The translations under genes were made by a program, and so were the position numbers. From positions 62,001-126,000 of the forward strand of contig NZ_VSFC01000050.1 of the NCBI RefSeq assembly GCF_008084905.1: 64,000 nt of DNA, in the 5' to 3' direction. This document shows, piece by piece, positions 1-7,699 of the stretch (position 1 is its first letter; each line of letters begins with the position of its first letter). Under the pieces are notes generated by a model. The model made no database searches, had not been told where the DNA came from, and was given only the letters and a program-made list of their open reading frames with translations. The DNA comes from Xanthomarina maritima (GTDB taxonomy: Bacteria; Bacteroidota; Bacteroidia; Flavobacteriales; Flavobacteriaceae).

Positions 1-13
1 TAAAAATATGTTT

Positions 14-21
14 TACATTTG
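14..21 (+). promoter_or_regulatory. Promoter -7 box for the Rrf2 gene
   Basis: TACATTTG fits the Bacteroidota box TAnnTTTG exactly and ends 22 bases before the ATG at 43. The matching -33 TTTG would lie left of the window. TTTTA at 11-15 and TAAAA at 31-35 form a loose dyad around the box, which could be an autoregulatory site. Confidence 0.5.
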
Positions 22-42
22 TTCCATAATTAAAACGAATAT

Positions 43-477
43 ATGTTTTCTAAAGCATGCGAATATGGTATAAAAGCGTCAATATTTATTGCGCTAAACT
101 CCTACGAAAATAAGAGAGTTAGCCTAAAAGCTATTGCTAAAGAAATAAATTCACCAGAAGCTTTTACAGCCAAAATATTACAAGATTTAGCTAGACATAA
201 CATTATTAACTCTACCAAAGGAGCACATGGTGGTTTTGAAATTGATAAATATGCTATTTCATCTATTAAATTATCTCAAATTGTAAATGCTATTGATGGA
301 GACAGTATATACAAAGGTTGTGGTTTAGGTTTACATACTTGCGATGAAGAGCATCCTTGTCCAGTACATGATAAGTTTAAAGCGGTAAGAGACGAATTAA
401 AACATATGCTAGAAAGTACCAATTTAGAAGAATTAGCATTAGATATTAAATCTGGTGTAGCATTTTTGAAGACATAA
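43..477 (+). CDS. Rrf2-family transcriptional regulator (NsrR/IscR-like)
   Basis: This is a 144-residue protein of usual Rrf2 length. It has an N-terminal winged helix with the family signature around TKGAHGGFEI (residues 58-67). Cysteines at 93, 100 and 106 are spaced almost as in NsrR and IscR, where they bind an Fe-S cluster that senses nitric oxide or cluster status. The next gene on the same strand, 48 bases on, is the Fe-S repair protein RIC, so I infer a nitrosative-stress regulator controlling RIC and perhaps the nitrite genes beyond. The cysteines and the fold are visible; the ligand sensed is inferred. Confidence 0.9.
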   Translation: MFSKACEYGIKASIFIALNSYENKRVSLKAIAKEINSPEAFTAKILQDLARHNIINSTKGAHGGFEIDKYAISSIKLSQIVNAIDGDSIYKGCGLGLHTCDEEHPCPVHDKFKAVRDELKHMLESTNLEELALDIKSGVAFLKT

Positions 478-496
478 AAAAATTTGAATAGAAATA

Positions 497-510
497 GGAT
501 AAAACTATCC
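497..510. promoter_or_regulatory. Candidate operator upstream of RIC
   Basis: GGATA (497-501) and TATCC (506-510) form a perfect dyad with a 4-base spacer, in the 48-base gap between the Rrf2 gene and RIC. It could be bound by the Rrf2 protein, but the motif is short and I saw no second copy. It might also be a small hairpin in the mRNA. Confidence 0.3.
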
Positions 511-525
511 GAATAATTAGTAATT

Positions 526-1257
526 ATGGAAACATTAAGTAAAGAAACACAAAAGCAAATAGGAGAATTTGTTGCTCAAAATTACAGAACAGCAGCAGTA
601 TTTTCAAAATACGGAATTGACTTTTGTTGTAAAGGTCACAGAACGATTGAAGAAGTTTGTGCTAAAAATGAAATTGATAGCAATCAGCTTCTTAATGAAT
701 TAAGCAAAGCGTTATCTACAAATACAAATCAATCCATAGATTATAAATCGTGGCCATTAGACCTACTGGCTGAATACATTGAGAAAAAACACCACAGATA
801 TGTGGAAGAAAAGATTCCTGTAATACGTCAGTTTTTAGATAAACTTTGTAGAGTTCATGGAGAAAGACATCCAGAATTATTAAAAATCAATGAGTTATTT
901 ACTGCATCGGCTGGCGAATTAGCTTCACATATGAAAAAAGAGGAATTAATATTATTCCCTTTCATTAAAAAGATGGTAAAAGCTAAAATAGATCATGGAG
1001 CTATTTTAGCACCACAATTTGGATCTGTAAAAAATCCTATTGCCATGATGATGCAAGAACACGATAATGAAGGCGAACGTTTTAGACAAATTGCTAAATT
1101 AACAGATAATTACAATCCACCAGCTGACGCTTGTAACACCTATAGAGTTACGTTTGCCATGTTGGACGAGTTTGAAAAAGATTTACATCTACATATCCAT
1201 TTAGAAAATAACATATTATTCCCTGAAGCAGCTAAATTAGAAAAAGCTTTTCTTTAA
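526..1257 (+). CDS. ric: Iron-sulfur cluster repair di-iron protein (RIC/ScdA/YtfE)
   Basis: The 243-residue protein has the two-part layout of the RIC family. An N-terminal ScdA_N/DUF542 domain (about 1-60) carries the vicinal cysteine pair C34-C35 in GIDFCCKGHRT and C45. A hemerythrin-like four-helix domain follows, with His and Glu ligands such as KKHHRY, RHPE, HMKKEE, QEHDNEG and HIHLENN. The family repairs Fe-S clusters damaged by nitric oxide or oxidants in the cytoplasm. It lies directly behind the Rrf2 regulator and near a NO-producing nitrite reductase, which fits this role. Confidence 0.95.
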   Translation: METLSKETQKQIGEFVAQNYRTAAVFSKYGIDFCCKGHRTIEEVCAKNEIDSNQLLNELSKALSTNTNQSIDYKSWPLDLLAEYIEKKHHRYVEEKIPVIRQFLDKLCRVHGERHPELLKINELFTASAGELASHMKKEELILFPFIKKMVKAKIDHGAILAPQFGSVKNPIAMMMQEHDNEGERFRQIAKLTDNYNPPADACNTYRVTFAMLDEFEKDLHLHIHLENNILFPEAAKLEKAFL

Positions 1258-1295
1258 GAATGATTAATAGCAAATGATATTTTCTTTATTGTAGT

Positions 1296-1329
1296 AATCA
1301 GGGAATCTCTCCCCTAAGGTTCCCTGATT
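1296..1329 (+). terminator. Terminator behind RIC
   Basis: A 10-base stem (AATCAGGGAA at 1296-1305, TTCCCTGATT at 1320-1329) with a 14-base loop starts 39 bases after the RIC stop. Only a short, interrupted T stretch follows, so the hairpin is clear but its strength is uncertain. Confidence 0.6.
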
Positions 1330-1433
1330 TTAAAAATTTAAAACAGGAGAAATCCTCAAATTATAAATAAAATCATACCCTCTATAAGGGAATTAAGTTT
1401 TTGGTTAGTAATAGTTGTTTTTAAAACACTTCT

Positions 1434-1461
1434 TTTGTAAATAATTATAATATTAAATTTG
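1434..1461 (+). promoter_or_regulatory. Promoter before the leader ORF and membrane protein
   Basis: TTTG (1434-1437) and TAAATTTG (1454-1461) are separated by 16 bases, close to the 17-23 reported for Bacteroidota promoters. Transcription would begin near 1466, just at the purine-rich stretch before the ATG at 1477. The rest of the gap 1258-1433 shows only the RIC terminator. Confidence 0.45.
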
Positions 1462-1476
1462 TTGAGGAGGAAATTT

Positions 1477-1569
1477 ATGTTATTTAAAATTATAGCTTCA
1501 AAAGGAGTGTTTTTCTTTCTATATATTTTAACATTTAAACTTATTTTATGCCCAAAAAGCTCGTTTTAA
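1477..1569 (+). CDS. Possible 30-residue hydrophobic leader peptide
   Basis: This short frame opens with ATG preceded by GAGGAGGA at 1464-1471, an unusually strong Shine-Dalgarno match for a Bacteroidota genome. It codes for a small hydrophobic peptide, with a likely membrane stretch around residues 11-24 (VFFFLYILTF), and ends inside the next gene, overlapping it by 22 bases in another frame. That suggests translational coupling or a leader peptide. It has no family I recognise, so the evidence is the ribosome-binding site, promoter placement and overlap. Confidence 0.35.
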   Translation: MLFKIIASKGVFFFLYILTFKLILCPKSSF

Positions 1570-2741
1570 CTTGCTTATTAAACTTCTTAATAGCTGCCTT
1601 AATGGGATTAGCTTTACGCTATACCTATCTATCTCCAATCTCTGTTAATTACAGATTTCTTACGCATGCACATTCTCATGTTGCAATGTTAGGTTGGTTG
1701 TATTTAATAATCTATACGCTTTTTGTTCATTATTTTATTCCTGAAAAAAATCCAGTGTACAATAGACTTTTTTGGATCACTCAAATATCTGTAGTAGGTA
1801 TGATGATTAGTTTTTCTATTCAAGGTTATGCTGCTATTTCTATAACATTTTCAACGCTTCATATATTTTGCAGTTATTATTTTGTTAGACTTCTTTGGAA
1901 AAACCATAAAACAGAAAGTTTAGTTTCAAAATTGTTACTTAAAGTATCACTCCTATTCATGTTAATTTCTACTATAGGAGTTTGGTGTTTAGGTCCAGCA
2001 GTAGGACTCTTAGGTCCGGCTTCAGCCTTTTACCAAATTGCTATTCAATTTTTTTTACATTTTCAATTTAATGGCTGGTTTTTAATTGCTGTTATAGCCA
2101 TTTTGTTTCATAAATTACATATTAAAAATTCTAAAGAATTTCGTTTGTTTTTTAAATTATTAGTAGCTTCAACCATACTTACTTTTGCTTTACCTGTAAA
2201 TTGGTTTGTACCACATATCTCGCTATTATGGATTAATAGCTTAGGTGTATTGTTACAATTAGCTGCTTTATATTTATTTTTAAAACTAATAAAAGACACA
2301 TTTAAATCTCTAATTGTAAATTATTCTAGCATTTCTAAATTTATGTTATATTTTGCTTTATGCTGTTTTATTTTAAAAATTTGTATTCAAGCTTTATCTT
2401 TAATTCCAGAGATATCTAATATGGCTTATCAACATAGAAACTTAGTTATTGGTTTTATTCATTTAACCATGTTAGGAGTCATTTCTGGGTTTTTATTTTC
2501 ATTTATTTTACAAAGCAGATTGATACAAAATAATAAAACTCTTACATTAAGCATGTATTTGTTTGTTCTTGGGTTTATTACCACTGAATTCATACTTTTA
2601 CTTCAAGGAGGATTATTTTTCTTCGGAAAAAATATATTACCAAATTACTATCTATTACTTTTTTTAAGTAGCATCTTACTTCCTTTAGGCATTATTGGAC
2701 TTATTTTTAACATGATGAAAACCAAACAATATGAAAATTAA
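1548..2741 (+). CDS. Polytopic membrane protein, heme-copper-oxidase-like
   Basis: The 397-residue protein is almost entirely hydrophobic, with roughly 11-12 predicted membrane helices. THAHSHVAMLGW near residue 40 resembles the helix II heme-ligand region of heme-copper oxidases and NO reductases. Further histidines lie in membrane segments (HFQFNGW, YQHRNLVIGFIH). It is shorter than a NorB or CcoN subunit and I do not see a full set of CuB/FeB ligands. It overlaps the following hemerythrin gene by 11 bases and lies between RIC and nirK, so a role in nitric oxide or respiratory chemistry is inferred. NnrS-like function is an alternative. Confidence 0.6.
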   Translation: MPKKLVLTCLLNFLIAALMGLALRYTYLSPISVNYRFLTHAHSHVAMLGWLYLIIYTLFVHYFIPEKNPVYNRLFWITQISVVGMMISFSIQGYAAISITFSTLHIFCSYYFVRLLWKNHKTESLVSKLLLKVSLLFMLISTIGVWCLGPAVGLLGPASAFYQIAIQFFLHFQFNGWFLIAVIAILFHKLHIKNSKEFRLFFKLLVASTILTFALPVNWFVPHISLLWINSLGVLLQLAALYLFLKLIKDTFKSLIVNYSSISKFMLYFALCCFILKICIQALSLIPEISNMAYQHRNLVIGFIHLTMLGVISGFLFSFILQSRLIQNNKTLTLSMYLFVLGFITTEFILLLQGGLFFFGKNILPNYYLLLFLSSILLPLGIIGLIFNMMKTKQYEN

Positions 2742-3192
2742 ACCTCAAAAAAGACATAAAGCATTACAACCACTGAGCAGAGAGCATCATCATGGATTGC
2801 TTTTGTCTTGGAAAATAAGAAGTGGTTTCAACAAAAATATAGATTCTGAACGCATAAAAATATATGCAGACTGGTTTTTTAATACGCATTTAATTCCACA
2901 TTTTGAAATGGAAGAAAATCACATTTTTCCAATATTAGATAACGATCATGAATTAATTAAACGTGCTTTAGCTGAACACAGACGTCTTAAACGTTTGTTT
3001 TCTAAAACAGAAGCTGACCCAAAAACTTTAAGCAAAATTGAAGAAGAATTAGAACAACATATTCGGTTTGAAGAACGAGTATTGTTTCCAGAAATACAAA
3101 AAGTTGCAAGTGAAGAACAAATGGATCTAATAGAAAAAATTCATCATCAAGATTCTTTTGTAGACAAACTTGACGATGAATTTTGGAGGTAA
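2731..3192 (+). CDS. Hemerythrin domain protein
   Basis: This 153-residue soluble protein has the helical hemerythrin/HHE pattern. Candidate di-iron ligands are in REHHHG (18-22), THLIPHFEMEENHIFP (52-67), EHRRLK and EQHIRFEERVLFPE. Its start overlaps the upstream membrane-protein gene by 11 bases, so the two are probably co-translated. Such small hemerythrins bind O2 or NO, or serve in di-iron redox chemistry; next to RIC and nirK a NO-related role is likely but not proven. It is convergent with the porin gene, with only 13 bases between stop codons. Confidence 0.85.
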   Translation: MKIKPQKRHKALQPLSREHHHGLLLSWKIRSGFNKNIDSERIKIYADWFFNTHLIPHFEMEENHIFPILDNDHELIKRALAEHRRLKRLFSKTEADPKTLSKIEEELEQHIRFEERVLFPEIQKVASEEQMDLIEKIHHQDSFVDKLDDEFWR

Positions 3193-3205
3193 CTCTTAAG
3201 TTTAT

Positions 3206-4480
3206 TTAGTCTTTAATTTCTTCTTTCTTAAAATTTGTTTTAAATAAAGTTGGCTTAACAACAATCATAGCCCAAGCCCAATTGTTTGTAGCATCTTTAT
3301 CTCCTCCTTTAATAACTTCCATACTTTCGGTTGCAAACATTTGTGAGTAACCTACTTGAAAATTAATGTCTTTAGAGAATTTATAGCCTAAAACTAAATC
3401 GATTTCAGTTCCTAACCCATTACTCATTTCTTCTCCCATACCATCTACAATTGTAGCTGCAGATGAAAAGAAATGTGGCACTAACTTAGCTGAAAATTTA
3501 TTTTTCTGATATGCTATAGTTGCATTTAAATCTATCAAACCAACATTATTTATATGGTTACCAACATAGAAGTAATCCATCCAACCATTAAATTTATGAT
3601 TGGTTCCAAACCAAGGATTAAAAGACTTTAATTTGTTATCTGTCGCATTCATATCTGTTCCAGATAAATATTCACCTCCTATTCCTATGTTAAAACTATC
3701 TGTTATAGCATAATGCACATTTAAAGCAAAATCATAAGCACTTAAATCGATATCTGCTATTTTTCCAGTTTGGAAGTAAATAGAAGCATCTGCATTTAAT
3801 TTATTTTTAGCATAAGTTGCGTAAGTTCCAAACGTTTGGTTGTAGTCTACCTGTTGTTCGTCATTTTCATCATCGAACGCATAACCATTATTAAGAATTA
3901 AAAAACTTAAACCAAAGTCTTTTAGATTGGTATGATACCACAAATACTGAAACGATTTGTAGTTATTAACTGTATAATCTTCTTCAAAAAGAGATTCACT
4001 TTCGGCACTAATTGCCAAACCTAAATCTATTCTATTGTTTTCATTTGGTCTAAAAGTAACAATAAGCGCATCGTGACTACGTGCTTGTTGAGCCCAATCT
4101 ACATTACCAAACATACGCTGATCGTCGTATACAATTTCTTGACGTCCAAACTTTATAGAAAATTGGTTAGTTAAAATAGCTTCTGCCCAAGCTTGATGTA
4201 TAGTCGTTCCGTTTTTATCTGAAGTAGCTAAAGTAGAAACGTCTCCCCAAACTCTAACATTTTGAACACTAAAATAGGCATTGTATTTTTCGCTTTTATA
4301 TCCCAAATTTAAACGCGTACGTTGAGATACGAAAGTGGCTGCATTTAATGAATCTACAGCTAATGTTTTATAACCATGTCTGTATTCAAATCTGGGTTTC
4401 AGTTCTGCTGAAATTTCAAATTCTTGAGCATAGGTTACCATCCCTAGCCCAATACATAGTATTGCTAGTAATTTTTTCAT
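3206..4480 (-). CDS. Outer-membrane porin, alginate-export-like family
   Basis: The 424-residue protein begins with a signal peptide (cut near TYAQ-EF) and continues as alternating beta strands typical of an outer-membrane barrel. The pattern FEYRHGY, RTRLNLGYKS, FGRQEIVYDDQRMFG, DALIVTF and LGYKFSKDINFQVGYSQMF matches the alginate_exp barrel family often seen in nitrite-reductase clusters of Bacteroidota. It is the last gene of the reverse nirK operon, 66 bases after the SCO gene. I infer a channel for nitrite or another small anion; the substrate is unknown and alginate export is unlikely here. Confidence 0.8.
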   Translation of the reverse strand: MKKLLAILCIGLGMVTYAQEFEISAELKPRFEYRHGYKTLAVDSLNAATFVSQRTRLNLGYKSEKYNAYFSVQNVRVWGDVSTLATSDKNGTTIHQAWAEAILTNQFSIKFGRQEIVYDDQRMFGNVDWAQQARSHDALIVTFRPNENNRIDLGLAISAESESLFEEDYTVNNYKSFQYLWYHTNLKDFGLSFLILNNGYAFDDENDEQQVDYNQTFGTYATYAKNKLNADASIYFQTGKIADIDLSAYDFALNVHYAITDSFNIGIGGEYLSGTDMNATDNKLKSFNPWFGTNHKFNGWMDYFYVGNHINNVGLIDLNATIAYQKNKFSAKLVPHFFSSAATIVDGMGEEMSNGLGTEIDLVLGYKFSKDINFQVGYSQMFATESMEVIKGGDKDATNNWAWAMIVVKPTLFKTNFKKEEIKD

Positions 4481-4546
4481 TTGTAATATTTTAAGGATTC
4501 TTTTGCGTTAATTAAAACGCTTTCTTTTAGTTATTTACTATTATTC

Positions 4547-5266
4547 TTATTGTGTTAGTTGTAAGATAGTTTCAATAGTTTCTTTATTATCTACTCCTAA
4601 TCCTTCTTGTTGATGCATCAATTCTCCTTCAGTATTAAAAACGCTTATAATATTTGAATGTGAAAAATCTAAAGGTGAAATCTGTTTATATTTAACAGCA
4701 AGAACATTGGCAAATTCTCTCACGCTACTTTCTGTTCCTTGTAAAAAAGTCCATTGTTCTCCATCCATAAAATTTTCTATAGCAAAGGCTTTTAAACGTT
4801 CTGGAGTATCATTAATAGGATCGATACTTACTAATACAAATCGAAGATCGTCTAAACTTGAATCAGGAATTTTAGCTTCAATGTTTCGCATATCTGCAAC
4901 CAATCTTGGACAAGCAGCTTTACAGGTTGTATAAATCATAACCATGACTAAGGTTTTTCCTTTTAAATCTTCAAGCTGAATTTCTTTACCTTCTTCAGTA
5001 TTCCATTTAGATGTTAAATTGAAAATAGATTCATCTGAAATACCATTTTCATCTATCACTTTTTCTTCTTGGATTTCTATTGACTGTAAATCCATTTTAC
5101 ATATAGGACAACTTCCAGCTTCTTCATAAGTTTTATCACCTTCACACATCATAGGACATTGATATACTGCTAATTCATCATTTATTTTTTCAGATTTATT
5201 AGAATTACATGATGACAAAGTGATAACCATCAAAAAGACTGAGAATAATATTTTAAAGTGTTTCAT
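4547..5266 (-). CDS. SCO-family copper chaperone with N-terminal metal-binding domain
   Basis: The 239-residue lipoprotein (lipobox Cys 20, LSSC) has a short Cys-rich heavy-metal-binding domain at about 35-60 (YQCPMMC, GSCPICKMDL). A thioredoxin-like SCO domain follows with the copper-binding pair C115/C119 in TTCKAACP and His 203 in FSHSN. SCO proteins deliver copper to cupro-enzymes such as cytochrome oxidase. Here it is the third gene of the nirK operon, 5 bases after the FGE-like gene, so loading of the nitrite reductase copper sites is a good inference. The extra domain could hand on or store copper. Confidence 0.92.
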   Translation of the reverse strand: MKHFKILFSVFLMVITLSSCNSNKSEKINDELAVYQCPMMCEGDKTYEEAGSCPICKMDLQSIEIQEEKVIDENGISDESIFNLTSKWNTEEGKEIQLEDLKGKTLVMVMIYTTCKAACPRLVADMRNIEAKIPDSSLDDLRFVLVSIDPINDTPERLKAFAIENFMDGEQWTFLQGTESSVREFANVLAVKYKQISPLDFSHSNIISVFNTEGELMHQQEGLGVDNKETIETILQLTQ

Positions 5267-5271
5267 TTTTC

Positions 5272-6042
5272 TTATTTATTGATATCTTGAACGCATCTGA
5301 AACCTAGATTTTTCATAGAGTATTTAGCTTTTAAGCTCCCACGAATAGCATAGCGCATAAAAGCTGCATAGTTCATTAAATCTGTAGCTCCAACAGCTGC
5401 ACTTCCACAAAACAAGTTGCTATCTTTATCGACATCTTTTCTAGATTCTCCAGAAATTAACACCGAATTAAAATCTGAAGTCCACTCCCAAACCAAACCA
5501 TGTAAATCGTAAACATTCCAGTAGTTTTTAAAGGTAGAACCAATATCGTTATTAAAGGTTTTGGGTTTTTCGTACCAACCTAAAATGTATTCGTTAAAGG
5601 TTTCTAAGGTTCTCGCATCTGGCATGGTTTCATTAGCCATTGCAACGTATTCCCACTCATCTACAGTTGGTAATCGTTTGCCTTGACATTCGCAATAATC
5701 ATTCGCTGCAAACCAAGATACATTGGTAATAGGTGCATTTAGTGACTGGTTGTCTCCAAGAGAAGTATCAGATTTCCAATTAATTAAATAATTATCATCT
5801 GCAAATAGTTTTTTCACTTGAGAACGTTTCCACTTTGGATATTTTTTAACAAACTCTAAATATTGTGCATTGGTAATTGGATAAACATCCATTTGAAAAT
5901 CTGTAATGGTAACCTGCATAGAATCTCTTCCATAAAGAGGAATATAAGTCCCTCCCTTTATAGTAACCATTTTAGATTGACAATTTGCCGTGTTCATCGA
6001 AAAAATTAGTAAGCAAATTGTCAATCTCAAAACAGTTTTCAT
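5272..6042 (-). CDS. SUMF1/FGE-fold protein of the nirK operon, catalytic cysteines absent
   Basis: The 256-residue protein has a signal peptide and a complete FGE-sulfatase fold: GGTYIPLYG, MDVYPITNAQYLEFV, APITNVSWFAANDYC, RLPTVDEWEYVA, YDLHGLVWEWTSD and NLGFRC. By hand alignment with the human FGE motif as I recall it, the two copper-binding catalytic cysteines fall on A226 and Y231, so formylglycine formation is unlikely. It lies 20 bases behind nirK, and probably acts in the periplasm as a maturation, scaffold or binding protein for nitrite reductase. The fold is well supported; the role is inferred. Confidence 0.85.
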   Translation of the reverse strand: MKTVLRLTICLLIFSMNTANCQSKMVTIKGGTYIPLYGRDSMQVTITDFQMDVYPITNAQYLEFVKKYPKWKRSQVKKLFADDNYLINWKSDTSLGDNQSLNAPITNVSWFAANDYCECQGKRLPTVDEWEYVAMANETMPDARTLETFNEYILGWYEKPKTFNNDIGSTFKNYWNVYDLHGLVWEWTSDFNSVLISGESRKDVDKDSNLFCGSAAVGATDLMNYAAFMRYAIRGSLKAKYSMKNLGFRCVQDINK

Positions 6043-6062
6043 AATATAATAGTTAGTTATTA

Positions 6063-7538
6063 TTAGTGACTACTTTTAACTTCCATTACTTGAGTTTTAG
6101 TAACATTGGTTTTATTGTTACCCCAAGAATTATACACATAAGTTAATACATCAGCAACTTCTTCGTCGCTTAGAGACTGTCTAGTCATTACACTGTTGTA
6201 TTTTTCACCATTTACAGTAATTTCACCTGTTAATCCATGAACAACAGCACCAATAGCACGTTTTACATCAGCATTTAAATAATCTGAATTTGCTAAAGGA
6301 GGAAATGCATTTGGTATACCTTGTCCTTCTGCTTGGTGACAAGCAAAACAAGTTTGCATGTAAATTTGCTTACCAGATTCAATTTTCTCTTCTAAACTTT
6401 TCTCAGTTGTAGATGCTACAGCTTCAGGCTCATCGCCATTTGGCATAGCTTGTATTCCTCCTCCTTCTGGATGATAAATACCTTCTTGTTTCACACCAGA
6501 ATAAATTGTTTTGTTTTCTTCACCTTCTACTTTCAACATTCCTAAAGCACCTTTATTAAATGCTCTAAAAATAGCGTGATCTACAAGAATAAAGGTTCCA
6601 GGAACATCTACTCTAAACTCTACTATAGCAGATCCTCCTGCTGGTATTAAAGTGGTTTGAACGTTTTCATTTAATAAATCTCCACCTTCAACATAAACAT
6701 TGTCAAAAATTTCACCAATAACATGGAAAGAAGAGGTTAAATTTGGTCCACCATTTCCAACAAATAGACGAACTGTTTCACCTACATTTGCAGTAATGGC
6801 ATTATCTCCAGTAAGTGCATTTACACTTCCGTTAAATACTACGTAGTCTGCATCTTCGTCAACAGCTTTTTGCATATCAAAAGGTTGTAAACCTGGTTCA
6901 CCATTTTCTCCTTTTGTATAGAAATCTCCTTGCATGATGTAATATTCTTTATCTACTTTAGGCAAACCTCCTTCTGGTTCAACTAAGATAAGACCATACA
7001 TACCATTTGCTATATGCATCCCAACAGGAGCAGTTGCACAATGGTACACATAAAGACCTGGATTTATTGTTTTAAAACTAAATGTCTTTTCATGACCTGG
7101 AGCTACGAAAGAAGATGTCGCTCCACCACCTGGACCAGTTACAGCATGTAAATCGATGTTGTGTGGTAATTTATTGTCTGGATGATTTGACAGAGTAAAC
7201 TCAACTTCATCTCCTACTCTAGTTCTTATAAAACTACCAGGAACACTACCTCCAAAAGTCCAGTAGACATACTTTACTCCATTAGTCATTTCTCCTTCTT
7301 CTTCAAGAATTTCCATGTTTACAATAAGTTTTTTTGCTTTTCTGTTTCCAACAGGTGTTGGCACAAGAGGTGGTGCAGTTAATTCTGCAATCATTTCTTG
7401 ACTTACTTGAATATCAGCAGCATTAACATCTGCCTTCTTTGTGTCATTTGAGCACGCTATGAAAAACATAGGTGTTAATAATAAAAGAATGCCTTTCATT
7501 ATTGTTAATTTACTTTTTGATTTTTGGTTTGTTTTCAT
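6063..7538 (-). CDS. nirK: Copper nitrite reductase fused to cytochrome c
   Basis: The 491-residue lipoprotein (lipobox IAC at Cys 29) has two cupredoxin domains and a C-terminal cytochrome c. Type 1 copper ligands are H126, C167, H175 and M180; type 2 ligands are H131, H166 and H321. The proton-relay residues D129 and H272 are also present. Heme binds at C397-F-A-C400-H401, with a likely Met 451. It reduces nitrite to nitric oxide in the periplasm, and the fused cytochrome should feed electrons straight in. A start at Met 14 (7499) would give a more standard lipoprotein signal. It leads the operon nirK-FGE-SCO-porin. Confidence 0.97.
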   Translation of the reverse strand: MKTNQKSKSKLTIMKGILLLLTPMFFIACSNDTKKADVNAADIQVSQEMIAELTAPPLVPTPVGNRKAKKLIVNMEILEEEGEMTNGVKYVYWTFGGSVPGSFIRTRVGDEVEFTLSNHPDNKLPHNIDLHAVTGPGGGATSSFVAPGHEKTFSFKTINPGLYVYHCATAPVGMHIANGMYGLILVEPEGGLPKVDKEYYIMQGDFYTKGENGEPGLQPFDMQKAVDEDADYVVFNGSVNALTGDNAITANVGETVRLFVGNGGPNLTSSFHVIGEIFDNVYVEGGDLLNENVQTTLIPAGGSAIVEFRVDVPGTFILVDHAIFRAFNKGALGMLKVEGEENKTIYSGVKQEGIYHPEGGGIQAMPNGDEPEAVASTTEKSLEEKIESGKQIYMQTCFACHQAEGQGIPNAFPPLANSDYLNADVKRAIGAVVHGLTGEITVNGEKYNSVMTRQSLSDEEVADVLTYVYNSWGNNKTNVTKTQVMEVKSSH

Positions 7539-7601
7539 GAATAAATTGTTTGTTGATTTCTTTTTGATTCAATAAAAGACTAATTAGTCTCTTAATCCTG
7601 A

Positions 7602-7609
7602 CAAAGATA
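7602..7609 (-). promoter_or_regulatory. nirK promoter -7 box
   Basis: Read on the reverse strand the box is TATCTTTG, an exact TAnnTTTG match, ending 64 bases before the nirK ATG. No good -33 TTTG is visible. Its end is 36.5 bases from the centre of the Crp/Fnr-like palindrome, as expected for an activator-dependent promoter. Confidence 0.6.
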
Positions 7610-7629
7610 GTTTGCTAAGGTTATCAAAA

Positions 7630-7647
7630 ACATGACATAAATCATGT
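7630..7647. promoter_or_regulatory. Crp/Fnr-type operator between nirK and the outer-membrane protein gene
   Basis: ACATGA (7630-7635) and TCATGT (7642-7647) form a perfect dyad with a 6-base spacer. The core TGAC-N4-ATCA fits the half-site spacing of Fnr/NnrR/HcpR-type regulators. Its centre (7638.5) is 36.5 bases from the nirK box and 35.5 from the divergent box, so it lies near -40 of both start points, the classical class II activator position. No Crp/Fnr gene is in the window. Confidence 0.65.
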
Positions 7648-7666
7648 ATTAAACTTTAAATATAAA

Positions 7667-7674
7667 TATCTTTG
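7667..7674 (+). promoter_or_regulatory. Promoter -7 box of the divergent outer-membrane protein gene
   Basis: TATCTTTG matches TAnnTTTG exactly and ends 26 bases before the ATG at 7700. It mirrors the nirK box across the palindrome at 7630-7647, so both genes are likely switched on together. Confidence 0.6.
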
Positions 7675-7699
7675 TTTTGGTAAAAAATAAAAAAAATAA

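Noticed and set aside
4707-4934. Forward open frame inside the SCO gene
   Set aside because: It is an antisense shadow of a gene with clear motifs and has no promoter or homologue I recognise. The same holds for several other overlapping frames, for example at 29119-29346 and 31826-32128.
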